DNA from: Oscillatoria sp. HE19RPO
GTDB lineage: Bacteria; Cyanobacteriota; Cyanobacteriia; Cyanobacteriales; Laspinemataceae
NCBI RefSeq assembly: GCF_024220515.1
Contig: NZ_JAMXOT010000182.1
Coordinates: 1 to 55,437, forward strand
Direction of reading: 5' to 3'
DNA: 55,437 bases
Shown here piece by piece: positions 8,087-17,141 of the stretch (within the stretch, counting starts at the first letter, position 1; every line of letters starts with the position of its first letter). The notes under the pieces are model-generated. The model searched no databases and was not told the origin of the DNA. It saw only the letters and a program-made list of their open reading frames with translations. A program made the translations under genes and the position numbers.

Positions 8087-9418
8087 ATGGCGCAAGTACA
8101 GCGATGGTATCTCGGTTATTCTTATCGGGGAAAACCCCAAGATATGATTGAGAAAATTTCCCGGGAAGTCCAAGAACAAAATCTGAGCAAATTTTTGCCT
8201 ATTGTGCGTTTAGAAAAAGGGGCAAAGCCACGACAATCATTTTATTTTTTTGTAGCAATTGAGAGCGATAATATTGGGATAATTCCACCGGAAATTGAGG
8301 CATCTCAGTTACTCAGACTACCCTACTTTAAAAATCCGGCAGTTCGAGGAAATTCTGCTTTTACTTATAAACAAATAAAAAACATGGTTGGGGTTGCCCA
8401 TGATGTTTTCGATTATACCAATCCAATTCCATATCAGGTGCAAAAACCCGTAATCAAGGATAGTCCATTTGATTGGACTGGTTTACTGATTTCGCAACCA
8501 TCTTCTCAAGTAGAAGAGTTTTCAAAACGATGCGATCGCCTGCTCTATTTACTCTCCGCTATGGGATGTGGCACCTGCGAATCCTTCAGAAAGGTCTGCG
8601 ACACTCTCAATCTTGACAACCCCAAATCCATCTTACGTCGCTTAAAACTACTCGGACATCTCGAATCTTCAAACGATGGAAAACGCTGGGCTGTAGCACC
8701 TTCTGCTCTAGTTGAAATTAAGTCTGATTCAGAGAGTCCAGAATTCATTTTATGCGGTCAGCGCAGCGAGAAATTACTGCAACAATTACACCAATATGGC
8801 GAAGTCATTTCCAAACCACAACCCCAAGGAAATGCCCCAGATTGTATTCGGGTAAAAACCAAAAAAATAGACCAGATTACTCAGGAGTTGGACCTCCTTA
8901 ACCCAGGTGAAGTCTCCCGGCAACTGATTGAACGATTATCCGATATAAGCGATTGGCAAAAAAGTCTTACTCCTTTGCCGGGAATTGTTGTTCCTTTGTA
9001 CCAGTGGAAGCGTTTTGATAGGGAAATTAATGATTTTATTGAGTGCATTTTACCCAATGAAACCGGAATGTATCAGATGTGGCATTCTGAGCAAACAGGA
9101 ATTGCGCCTCGTACCCTTTTCTACGAAGGGGACACCCAGACTTGGCGACAGGGGGATTGGTACGGGTTAAGATTTCTGGCACTTTACCATAATAATTCTC
9201 ATAGCATTGTCCGCTACGATACAATGATGGATTGTTTGGCAATTCCCTGGAATCAGCGATCGCCTGAAATTTACGAACGCGCCTTAGTGCTGGCATCCGG
9301 ATTTCTGCCAACTTATTACAAAAATCAAGAATCCGGGTGGCTAATTTATGAGAATATAGGAAAAGATCTAGTGCAAAAACTGGTGGAGAAACTGCATCTA
9401 ACCTGCGAAGAGGACTAA
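8087..9418 (+). CDS. Unrecognised protein with a possible winged helix, second gene of the helicase operon
   Basis: This 443-residue soluble protein is of unknown family. A segment around residues 155-205 (LLYLLSAMGCGTCESFRKVCDTLNL..., then RRLKLLGHLE and WAVAPSALVEI) has the helix-turn-helix plus strand pattern of a winged helix, suggesting DNA or protein binding. No catalytic motif is visible. A strong ribosome binding site (AAGGGGG) lies just ahead of the ATG. It sits between the 564-residue protein and the DUF1998 helicase, spaced by 19 and 4 bases, so the three are cotranscribed and probably work as one complex. Small-gene pairs of this kind occur next to DruE in Druantia, but I cannot assign it to a named Dru subunit. 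Confidence 0.72.
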   Translation: MAQVQRWYLGYSYRGKPQDMIEKISREVQEQNLSKFLPIVRLEKGAKPRQSFYFFVAIESDNIGIIPPEIEASQLLRLPYFKNPAVRGNSAFTYKQIKNMVGVAHDVFDYTNPIPYQVQKPVIKDSPFDWTGLLISQPSSQVEEFSKRCDRLLYLLSAMGCGTCESFRKVCDTLNLDNPKSILRRLKLLGHLESSNDGKRWAVAPSALVEIKSDSESPEFILCGQRSEKLLQQLHQYGEVISKPQPQGNAPDCIRVKTKKIDQITQELDLLNPGEVSRQLIERLSDISDWQKSLTPLPGIVVPLYQWKRFDREINDFIECILPNETGMYQMWHSEQTGIAPRTLFYEGDTQTWRQGDWYGLRFLALYHNNSHSIVRYDTMMDCLAIPWNQRSPEIYERALVLASGFLPTYYKNQESGWLIYENIGKDLVQKLVEKLHLTCEED

Positions 9419-9422
9419 ACCC

Positions 9423-12400
9423 ATGCATGACTTAGTTGGCTCATATCAAAGACTCGATCGCATCTATCACCTGTACATCAAAAGTGCCTTTCCCCTGCGG
9501 TATCGAGCTTTAGCAGAAGAACGAGATACCCTGCTCCAAAAACCCGGTATTTTGAGCCAACCGCCTTTAGTCGAACCCGTCCCAATTTATCCATCTTCGG
9601 ATATGAATTTATCCGCCGCCGCCGATCAACTCCCACCTGAATACCGGGATTTGGGACAACTCGGACAACAGCTTTTCGAGCCAAGTATTCCACTTTATCG
9701 GCATCAATGGGAAAGCTTGCACGAGGTGCTGGTCAACCAGAAGGATTTAGTCGTCACTACGGGTACGGGTTCCGGTAAAACTGAGTGTTTCCTCTTGCCA
9801 CTATTGGCACAGTTAGCACGAGAATCAAGCCAATGGCCAACTTGTCCGCCACCCCCCAACAATACCCGATGGTGGGATGATAGTGTCAATCCCATTGGCA
9901 ATTGGAAATCTCAATGGCAACACGCCACTCGACCGAAAGCTTTACGAGCCTTAATTCTCTATCCATTAAACGCCTTAGTTGAAGACCAATTGCGACGCTT
10001 GCGAAAAGCACTCGAAGCGCCATCAGTCCATCAGTGGTTAGATCGCGATCGCGGGGGAAACCGGATTACTTTTGGCCGCTACACCGGACAAACCCCCGTT
10101 TCAGGAATTCAAACTGACAACAGTATTAGACGACTCAAAACCGAGTTAAGGGAACTGGAACAGCAACGGCAACAAATCGATGCGGCAATTCAAAACAATC
10201 CTTCTCTGCTACAAGAGATGCCAGATTTGTCGTATTATTTCCCGCGACTGGATGGGGGAGAGATGCGATCGCGCTGGGATATGCAAGACACTCCCCCAGA
10301 TATTCTGATTACCAACTACTCTATGCTCAACATTATGATGATGCGGAGCATTGAAAATCGGATATTTGATCAAACTAAAAACTGGTTAGCCAGCGACCCC
10401 AAAAACCAATTTTTCCTAATTATTGACGAACTGCACGCCTATCGTGGCACCCCCGGAACCGAAGTCGCTTATATCCTGCGCTTGCTTTATGACCGTTTGG
10501 GATTAACCGCCGACTCACCTCAACTGCGGATTTTAACCACAACCGCTAGTTTAGAAAATAATTCCCAGGGTCGAGACTTTTTGCGCGAATTTTTCGGACG
10601 GGATAATTTTAAGTTTATTTCTGGAGAACAAATCCAACCCACACGGGGAGCGAGATTCAATCTTTCTGGGTATCAAAATGCGTTCGCTCAGTTTGCTCAA
10701 ACAATACAACCCGACCCATTGGAACCCATGCAACCGCCGGATCCAGCATCTAATCCAGTACGGGAGGCTATGTCAAATTTGGCGATGCAACTGGGTCAAC
10801 CGGCGGTAACTGGACTCAGTGCAGAACAACAGCTTGGGGAAGCATTGCGGAGGATAGAAGCTGCCGATGCACTGCGGGATGGTTGCCGAGAAGTTGACCG
10901 TTTGCTTAACCCAAGCGAGCCTAATCCTACAGTTCGAGCGACGAAAGTTATCAACCCAGACGAAGCAAATGAGCCAAAAGATTTAGACCGCCAACTGTTT
11001 GGTGCAGGGACGAATGGTGAAGTTTCTGAGAGTATGCGGGGACTGCTGTTGGCACTGGGAATGTCGCAATTACCCACAACCGGGCGATCGCCCCAACCCA
11101 TGCGCGGTCATTTATTTTTCCACAACCTGCAAAACCTTTGGGCTTGCTGTAATCCAGACTGTACCGACGATGCGGTAAATTCTCAACGTCGCGAACAAGA
11201 GGCAATTCGCCCCACCGTCGGTGCCATCCATGCCACCCACAGCTTAAGCTGTTCCTGTGGTTCCCGAGTTCTGGATCTACTCGTGTGCGAAGTTTGCGGC
11301 GATGTGTTTCTGGGAGGTTACAAGACAACGCGCAAGATAGGCAACACCAATATAGAGATTTTGACCCCCGACCAACCCAATCTCGAAGGGATTCCCGACT
11401 TAGTGGTACTCAACCAAAGCTATGGAAACTACCGAGTATTTTGGCCTTTACCCCACGAGACGCCAGCTTGGAATACGGAGCCTCAAGACCCAGAATGGAA
11501 GCTTGACAACATAAGACGCCGATGGGTTCGCGCCAAACTCAACCAAGTTACAGGTGTACTCACACACGATCGCCAACAACCAGAAGCGAATGAAATCCCA
11601 GGGTGGCTGTATCAGGTGATTGGCAATCGAGCAGACGAGCAACGCGCATTACCCAGTAAATGTCCCCGATGCGATGCCGACTACGGGAAACGAGAGAAAT
11701 TCCCCACCCCCCTACGCTTCCATCGCACGGGATTTCAAAAAGCTTGCCAAGTGCTTGCCAGTGGACTGCTACGGGAAATGCCAGCACCTCCCACTCCCAC
11801 CAGTCGCTCATCGCGCAAACTGGTGATATTTTCCGATAGTCGCCAAGATGCGGCAAAGTTATCAGCAGGGATGGAGCGAGATCATTACCGTGACATGGCA
11901 CGGATGCTGCTGATTCAGTCATTCCAAGATTATTGGAATGATTTGGTAGCATTTCTGCGGATTGTTTGTAGAAACAACCAGACAGCTTTGGCGAGATTGC
12001 AAGCACTGAATCCCAATCTTTATGCTGCGGTGGATGCAGCCTCCCACCCTGAAGATACAAGCCGATACAACCGCTTTACTAATGCTAACGCTCAGTTAGT
12101 TGCCGAAGCGTTTTCCTGGAATATGGATTTACCTTCGAGTAACCCACAAGCACGTAATGAGTGGCTTGGTTTACTCCAACGCTACCCAGAACGGATTGCG
12201 CTGTTGAATCTGCGCGATAAAGTTCGAGATTCCTTACTCAATTATGGAATTTGTCCCGGCAGACCTGGGTTTAACTCCATGCAATATACGGTTGGGCGTA
12301 GCAAGGGAAGACAAACATTTTCTTGGTTTGAGTGTTACAACTGGAATGCCAATCCAGTGGCACGGGTGATTCCTGGCTCTTCAGAACAACGAAATCATGC

Positions 12401-15185
12401 CGATCTATTGGACGCCATGCTGACAGAGGAATTGATGTATGCTCTTTTCCCCCATATTGCCAGGACGCTAGAAGGACTCGCACAAGGGTGGGTGAGCTAT
12501 CAGCCTCAAGGAAATCCACAACGCCGACTTGTGGAAGCGACTGAAGCAGTTATCCGACAATTAGGGATTCGGAAGTTGCATCCTTATTCTCCTTATTTTT
12601 ACCCAGGTAACGACTCTAATTTACCGAATTTAGTCCGACGCTATGTTGAAAGAACGGGTTTGGCATCTGCCGACGTACAACAGCAATTTATTCAATCTGG
12701 AGTTGGCATATCCAGTGGGAAAGGAGTCGCGCTGAATCCCGATCGCCTTTACCTCGTCCTGCCACCGGAGCGAAATCCCGATGGATCTCGTTCTGGATAT
12801 CGCTGTCCCCAATGTAATGCCTTCTTTCTGCAACCGGCGGCGGGGGTCTGTCCGGAGTGTAATAGCGCTCGCCGCTTCGATAATCCCAACAGACCCACCA
12901 TTCATCTTGAACCAGGACACAGCACAGCCGATTTTGATTACTACACCTATCTATCGGAACAAGCAGGCGGTCCTTTCCGCCTCAATGCCGCAGAATTGAC
13001 CGGACAAACCGATAAGGGCGATCGCATCCAACGACAACGTTGGTTTCAAGACATCTTTATCAACAACGAAATCCCCCGCGTTCAAGGCATCGACTTGCTG
13101 AGTGTCACCACCACAATGGAAGCAGGGGTTGATATCGGAGCCTTACTTGCCGTCATGATGGCAAATATGCCCCCTCGCCGTTTCAACTACCAACAACGAG
13201 TCGGACGTGCAGGCAGACGTTCTGCCGGAGTCTCTCTCGCCGTCACCTTCTGTCGCGGCAGAAGTCACGATGATTTCTACTTCCAACGTCCCGAAAGCAT
13301 CACTGGCGACCCACCGCCCGCCCCTTACGTGGACATGAGAAGTCAAGAAATTTTTAAGCGCGTTCTCATCAAAGAGTTACTGCGGCAAGCCTTTACAGAC
13401 ACGGGAATTAGTGCATCATTAGGGGGGACTGACAACGTACATGGTGAATTTGGCGATGTTGCTAACTGGCCAAATTACGCATCCCAGATATCCAGTTGGT
13501 TACAAAACCCAGACAATGAACCAGGGATTCTTTCAGTATTGGAGATTTTGCGGGTGCAAACCAACTTACCCGATGCTACTGATGCCCAATTCTTGTCCTA
13601 TCTCCGCAATGATTTAATCCCTGATATTCAAGCGATCGCCGATGACCCCACTTACACCCAACCTAAACTCAGCGAACGTCTAGCCAACGCTGGCTTACTG
13701 CCGATGTTTGGGTTCCCCACCCGAGTGCGCTTACTTTATACCCGATGGCCTTTTTCCGGGACTCAATGGCCCCCGGAAACCGGAATCGTAGACCGCAATC
13801 TAGATGTAGCCATTTCTCAATTTGCCCCCGGTTCCCAAACCGTCAAAGATAAAGCCGTTCATACTGCCTGTGGCGTCGTCGAGTTGTTTCCCCAAGGCGG
13901 CAAAATTGCTTCATCCCCCGGATTAGTCCCCGCTCTCACCCAGAGCAATCCCTCTCTCGGACTCTGTAAAAACTGCCAAGCCGTCGTTTACCCGCACAGC
14001 GTGTTACAAGCACCCTTACCCGCAAGTGAGACTTCCCCAACCATTAAATGTCCGGTTTGTGGAGTTAACGAACTGCGTACCGTAGATGCCAGAGAACCCA
14101 AAGGATTCTTTACCGACTTGCAACCAGAAGACTTTGACGGCCAATTTGAATGGCAACCGCGTTCTACGCGACCCTCTTTGAGTATTAGTGCTAACGTGAC
14201 TCCACCTGCATCTATCCTCAATGCTTCCGTCTGTGCCTTTAATGACAGCATTATTTCCGTTAACGACAATGGAGGGGAAGGCGGGTTTGAATTTCAGCAG
14301 GCAACGGTTTTTAGGAAAACCCAACCGGGAGCTTATGCCGTGTCTCCCAAATCTGATAGCCAAGTGGGAACATCTGGCCCTGCCTATCGAGTCGCTTTAC
14401 TCTCTCGACGGAAAACTGATATTCTATTGGTCAATATCGAGCGATGGCCCGACGGTGTGTTTGCTGACCCCAGAACAGTTGTAGGACGTGCGGCTTGGTA
14501 TTCTTTCGCCTTTTGGTTGCGAGTAGCTGCTGCCGCTCACCTGGATGTGGATTCTCTGGAGTTAGAGGCAGGGTTCCGTTCCCTAGAGCAGAATGGAGCG
14601 GTTATCGGTCAGGCTTTTTTAAGCGACAAACTGGAAAATGGGGCGGGATACTGTCAGTTTCTGGCTCAACCTAATCAGTTTCAAGAGCTGATGACGCAAG
14701 GCAGTATAAGCGTTCCAAGCAGCATTGCCAGTCAGTGGCTCAACCCTCACGGACATGGTAGGGAATGCGATGCCTCCTGCAATATCTGTTTGCGGGACTA
14801 TCAAAACTTAGCTTATCATGGCTTATTGGATTGGCGACTTGCGATCGACATGGCGCGGTTAGTCTTGGATGCTGGATCTGTCATCGATATCAACTCTCCT
14901 TGGGGCAATGTCCAGAATCCTTGGCTCAACCTCGTTCAAGGTTCGATTCCTGTCACCCTTCAACAGTTAGGCTATGGTGAATCAGTACCATTTGGGACAC
15001 TGGTAGGCTATGTTCATCGATCTCCCCGGCGGCGGGCGATCGCAATTTTGCGGCATCCCTTATGGAGCGATAACCATCCCGGATGGATAGCAGCCCAGAC
15101 AGCGGCCCAAACGCAGTATCCCGATCATCAAGTGCAGTCTATTAACCCGTTTATGGTACTGCGACGACCGGGAGATTGTGTGTAA
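9423..15185 (+). CDS. Giant DEAD-like helicase with DUF1998, DruE-like
   Basis: This 1920-residue superfamily 2 helicase has the following domains. RecA1 contains Walker A TGTGSGKTE at about residue 114-122 and a DELH box (LIIDELHAYRG) at about 332-342. Long insertions carry zinc-binding Cys pairs at about 573-630 (CSCG, CEVCG) and 746 (CPRC). More Cys clusters follow at about 1127-1150. RecA2 holds motif VI QQRVGRAGRR at about 1258-1267. Another Cys cluster (CKNC, CPVCG) lies at about 1515-1545. A C-terminal DUF1998 domain has the signature CDASCNICLRDYQNLAYHG from about 1780. Helicases of 1800-2100 residues with DUF1998 are the hallmark of the Druantia defence system (DruE); shorter relatives are MrfA and DrmA. 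ATP-driven DNA translocation is expected. It follows its neighbour by four bases. The DruE label is likely by size and architecture but not proven. Confidence 0.88.
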   Translation: MHDLVGSYQRLDRIYHLYIKSAFPLRYRALAEERDTLLQKPGILSQPPLVEPVPIYPSSDMNLSAAADQLPPEYRDLGQLGQQLFEPSIPLYRHQWESLHEVLVNQKDLVVTTGTGSGKTECFLLPLLAQLARESSQWPTCPPPPNNTRWWDDSVNPIGNWKSQWQHATRPKALRALILYPLNALVEDQLRRLRKALEAPSVHQWLDRDRGGNRITFGRYTGQTPVSGIQTDNSIRRLKTELRELEQQRQQIDAAIQNNPSLLQEMPDLSYYFPRLDGGEMRSRWDMQDTPPDILITNYSMLNIMMMRSIENRIFDQTKNWLASDPKNQFFLIIDELHAYRGTPGTEVAYILRLLYDRLGLTADSPQLRILTTTASLENNSQGRDFLREFFGRDNFKFISGEQIQPTRGARFNLSGYQNAFAQFAQTIQPDPLEPMQPPDPASNPVREAMSNLAMQLGQPAVTGLSAEQQLGEALRRIEAADALRDGCREVDRLLNPSEPNPTVRATKVINPDEANEPKDLDRQLFGAGTNGEVSESMRGLLLALGMSQLPTTGRSPQPMRGHLFFHNLQNLWACCNPDCTDDAVNSQRREQEAIRPTVGAIHATHSLSCSCGSRVLDLLVCEVCGDVFLGGYKTTRKIGNTNIEILTPDQPNLEGIPDLVVLNQSYGNYRVFWPLPHETPAWNTEPQDPEWKLDNIRRRWVRAKLNQVTGVLTHDRQQPEANEIPGWLYQVIGNRADEQRALPSKCPRCDADYGKREKFPTPLRFHRTGFQKACQVLASGLLREMPAPPTPTSRSSRKLVIFSDSRQDAAKLSAGMERDHYRDMARMLLIQSFQDYWNDLVAFLRIVCRNNQTALARLQALNPNLYAAVDAASHPEDTSRYNRFTNANAQLVAEAFSWNMDLPSSNPQARNEWLGLLQRYPERIALLNLRDKVRDSLLNYGICPGRPGFNSMQYTVGRSKGRQTFSWFECYNWNANPVARVIPGSSEQRNHADLLDAMLTEELMYALFPHIARTLEGLAQGWVSYQPQGNPQRRLVEATEAVIRQLGIRKLHPYSPYFYPGNDSNLPNLVRRYVERTGLASADVQQQFIQSGVGISSGKGVALNPDRLYLVLPPERNPDGSRSGYRCPQCNAFFLQPAAGVCPECNSARRFDNPNRPTIHLEPGHSTADFDYYTYLSEQAGGPFRLNAAELTGQTDKGDRIQRQRWFQDIFINNEIPRVQGIDLLSVTTTMEAGVDIGALLAVMMANMPPRRFNYQQRVGRAGRRSAGVSLAVTFCRGRSHDDFYFQRPESITGDPPPAPYVDMRSQEIFKRVLIKELLRQAFTDTGISASLGGTDNVHGEFGDVANWPNYASQISSWLQNPDNEPGILSVLEILRVQTNLPDATDAQFLSYLRNDLIPDIQAIADDPTYTQPKLSERLANAGLLPMFGFPTRVRLLYTRWPFSGTQWPPETGIVDRNLDVAISQFAPGSQTVKDKAVHTACGVVELFPQGGKIASSPGLVPALTQSNPSLGLCKNCQAVVYPHSVLQAPLPASETSPTIKCPVCGVNELRTVDAREPKGFFTDLQPEDFDGQFEWQPRSTRPSLSISANVTPPASILNASVCAFNDSIISVNDNGGEGGFEFQQATVFRKTQPGAYAVSPKSDSQVGTSGPAYRVALLSRRKTDILLVNIERWPDGVFADPRTVVGRAAWYSFAFWLRVAAAAHLDVDSLELEAGFRSLEQNGAVIGQAFLSDKLENGAGYCQFLAQPNQFQELMTQGSISVPSSIASQWLNPHGHGRECDASCNICLRDYQNLAYHGLLDWRLAIDMARLVLDAGSVIDINSPWGNVQNPWLNLVQGSIPVTLQQLGYGESVPFGTLVGYVHRSPRRRAIAILRHPLWSDNHPGWIAAQTAAQTQYPDHQVQSINPFMVLRRPGDCV

Positions 15186-15277
15186 CTTTCCTCTCTTCTC
15201 TCTTCATAGCTGAAAGCTGATGGGTGATACCTGACTGCTTATTTGCATTCATAGTCAAAAATCTTGTAGGGCGAGAG

Positions 15278-15306
15278 TTGCGGAAATCAGGAAAAACGAT
15301 TATAAT
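15278..15306 (+). promoter_or_regulatory. Promoter of the vapBC pair
   Basis: A TTGCGG -35 element (15278-15283) and a perfect TATAAT -10 (15301-15306) are separated by 17 bases, upstream of the antitoxin gene. The helicase operon ends about 90 bases earlier, so vapBC has its own promoter. Confidence 0.65.
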
Positions 15307-15312
15307 CCTAAT

Positions 15313-15331
15313 GTTAAGGGTAAGTTTTAAC
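15313..15331. promoter_or_regulatory. Possible vapB autoregulatory operator
   Basis: An inverted repeat GTTAA (15313-15317) / TTAAC (15327-15331) lies at the expected transcription start. VapB antitoxins typically repress their operon by binding such repeats. The short arms make this tentative. Confidence 0.35.
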
Positions 15332-15348
15332 GCCTAAAGGAGGAATAT

Positions 15349-15570
15349 ATGATGCAAGTAATTAAGTGTAAAACTCGCGTTGATGCTGAAGGTAAAATAA
15401 TTTTACAAGTGCCTCAATCTTTAGCGAATCAAAAATTAGATGTAGTAATAGTCTACGATCTAGCCAATTCAGAAAATACTCAACCGCATGAAATAGTCGA
15501 TAGTTTTTATGGCTGTTTGGCAGAGGATCCTATTCTAGTGGAAGAAACCGATCAACAAAAAGTAGCATGA
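15349..15570 (+). CDS. VapB-like antitoxin
   Basis: This 73-residue protein is encoded directly before a PIN-domain VapC toxin, with the stop overlapping the toxin start (ATGA). It shares its N-terminal pattern (M-Q-x-I-x-x-K-T-x-V) with the orphan gene at 5388-5642. A near-perfect Shine-Dalgarno AAAGGAGGA ends five bases before the first ATG. The second ATG at 15352 lies at better spacing and aligns with the start of the paralogue, so it is probably the true start. It is predicted to neutralise VapC and repress the operon. The acidic C-terminal tail would be the part that inserts into the toxin. Confidence 0.78.
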   Translation: MMQVIKCKTRVDAEGKIILQVPQSLANQKLDVVIVYDLANSENTQPHEIVDSFYGCLAEDPILVEETDQQKVA

Positions 15571-15974
15571 GTTATTTACTGGATACCAATGTTTGGGCTA
15601 GATATCTAAATGGGCGATCGCCTGCAATTCGGCAGAAATTTAGAGAGGTTGATTTAACTCAAGTTTTTATTTGTTCAATTGTTAAGTCAGAATTGGCTTA
15701 CGGTGCTTTTAAAAGTCGTAATCCCGATCTAACCTACCGCAAGCAAAATGATTTTATTACTCTTTTTGTTTCGCTCCCTTTCGATGATGCTTCTGCTTTA
15801 ATTTTTGGTAGATTAAAGGCTCAACTAGAGTTAACAGGTGAAATGATTGGGATCAAAGATTTACAAATTGCTGCGATCGCTCTGGCAAACGATATGACGC
15901 TAGTCACCCACAATACGGCAGAGTTTGAACGGGTGACAGGGTTGCAAATAGAGGATTGGGAAGTAACTACATAG
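15567..15974 (+). CDS. vapC: VapC toxin, PIN-domain ribonuclease
   Basis: This 135-residue PIN domain has the expected acidic metal ligands: LLDTNVW at the N-terminus (first Asp), SELAYGA (Glu), and GIKDLQIAA in the C-terminal half (Asp). The closing THNTAEFERVTGL-x-x-EDW motif is that of the VapC clade that cuts initiator tRNA or other RNAs. The frame is intact and coupled to its antitoxin. It ends 45 bases before the stop of the converging reverse operon, so it sits exactly at the junction of the two big island modules. Confidence 0.93.
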   Translation: MSYLLDTNVWARYLNGRSPAIRQKFREVDLTQVFICSIVKSELAYGAFKSRNPDLTYRKQNDFITLFVSLPFDDASALIFGRLKAQLELTGEMIGIKDLQIAAIALANDMTLVTHNTAEFERVTGLQIEDWEVTT

Positions 15975-16019
15975 CCGACGCTCTATGTCCTTAATTTGGC
16001 CTAAATTTATAGAAAAAAG

Positions 16020-17132
16020 TTAATGCTTTTTATAGCGAGTTGCAGTAGGAGTTTGACTGTTTCTAAATAAAGCCTTCCAGTTTTTGCTCGGTTTATGGAA
16101 AAAAGGTAATGTATTGTTGGGACAGCTATAGTAATGACAGGTTAAAGCCCCAGAATTTCTATATCCCGGCTCACTCTTTCCTGTAGCCCGCAGGCAATAT
16201 TTTTCGATAAAGCTCTCATATTCTAATTCAGATATTTTGTGGTGGGCGAGAAGATCCATAATTTCTTTGCTTTTATAATCCAGCATTGGTTCATAATAGA
16301 TAGTCTCGCTGTTTTCCGGAGCCAATTCTAGACTAGCTAAGTCGAAGGATTCAGCCTGAACCACATACATGAAAATAAATAATGACTGTCGATATTCTGG
16401 ATACTTTTGTAGTAATTTGTTAATTTCGCGGATACATTTACGCAGTTGATTACCCGAACCATTTGTGTAGTCCATAAACACAAACACTGATGTTTCCGGA
16501 TCTCCCGAACCAGCTTCAAAATAATCGCGCAGAGGTTTAAATTTTTTACCGTCAGGAACGCTAGTTTTCGTTAAAGCAGCCCTTTCGTAGGTTCCCCATA
16601 GGCTGTCTTGACTTTCAACGGATGTATCTGGCGGTGAAGGGAATCTAGCATATCTAATAATTTTACTCCTAGACCATTTGTCAAATTCAAGCTTATCTTT
16701 CAAGGAAACTTTAGGAGCGGATCGAAAAGCTTGACAAAGACTATCTTTTTCTGAAAGTAAGTCCAGTAACTTAGTCTGTAAACTGCGAGTTGCCTTTTCA
16801 ATATCGCTTTTGGAGAAAAACTGAAACTTACTCAGGAGCAAATAGGCAATATTTTTCTCTAGAGTCGTTTCAAACTGATTCAGCCAATCGCGAATTGTTT
16901 TCCTGGATATCGAACCATCCCAACTAGAAAACCTGTCATAACAAGCCTCAATTTCTATATCGTCAAATAACAAAGAATCTTCTACCTGCCTTTCTTCTGG
17001 CAAAATTGCAGAAATTGGTCTTTCGTAGGGTTCCAATATTTCCCCTAATTTTCTTTGAAGTTGCTTGAGTTCATCGACAATAATCTGATGGTTAATCGGT
17101 GGGTAATTATTCTTTGATGTAGGTTCTGACAT
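16020..17132 (-). CDS. Phosphoribosyltransferase-like protein (PRTase-CE type)
   Basis: This 370-residue protein carries the PRPP-binding-like loop FVFMDYTNGSGNQ at about residues 217-229, where phosphoribosyltransferases have a hydrophobic strand, two acidic residues and a Thr/Gly/Ser loop. Here the second acidic residue is replaced by Tyr, so catalysis is doubtful. Near the C-terminus CPNNTLPFF and NWKALFRN match the P-x-N-T-L-P and W-x-x-L-F-x-R motifs of the conflict-associated PRTase-like family described by the Aravind group (name recalled; not verified). The N-terminal 150 residues are helical. It is the last gene of a reverse operon and follows the AAA ATPase by nine bases. The gene is AT-rich and lacks HIP1 octamers, pointing to transfer. 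It could bind a nucleotide or PRPP-like ligand as sensor or effector. Confidence 0.7.
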   Translation of the reverse strand: MSEPTSKNNYPPINHQIIVDELKQLQRKLGEILEPYERPISAILPEERQVEDSLLFDDIEIEACYDRFSSWDGSISRKTIRDWLNQFETTLEKNIAYLLLSKFQFFSKSDIEKATRSLQTKLLDLLSEKDSLCQAFRSAPKVSLKDKLEFDKWSRSKIIRYARFPSPPDTSVESQDSLWGTYERAALTKTSVPDGKKFKPLRDYFEAGSGDPETSVFVFMDYTNGSGNQLRKCIREINKLLQKYPEYRQSLFIFMYVVQAESFDLASLELAPENSETIYYEPMLDYKSKEIMDLLAHHKISELEYESFIEKYCLRATGKSEPGYRNSGALTCHYYSCPNNTLPFFHKPSKNWKALFRNSQTPTATRYKKH

Positions 17133-17141
17133 AAAATAAGT

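Noticed and set aside
6373-15185. DISARM
   Set aside because: There is no DrmB, no DrmC phospholipase-like gene and no methyltransferase; the DUF1998 is inside the helicase.
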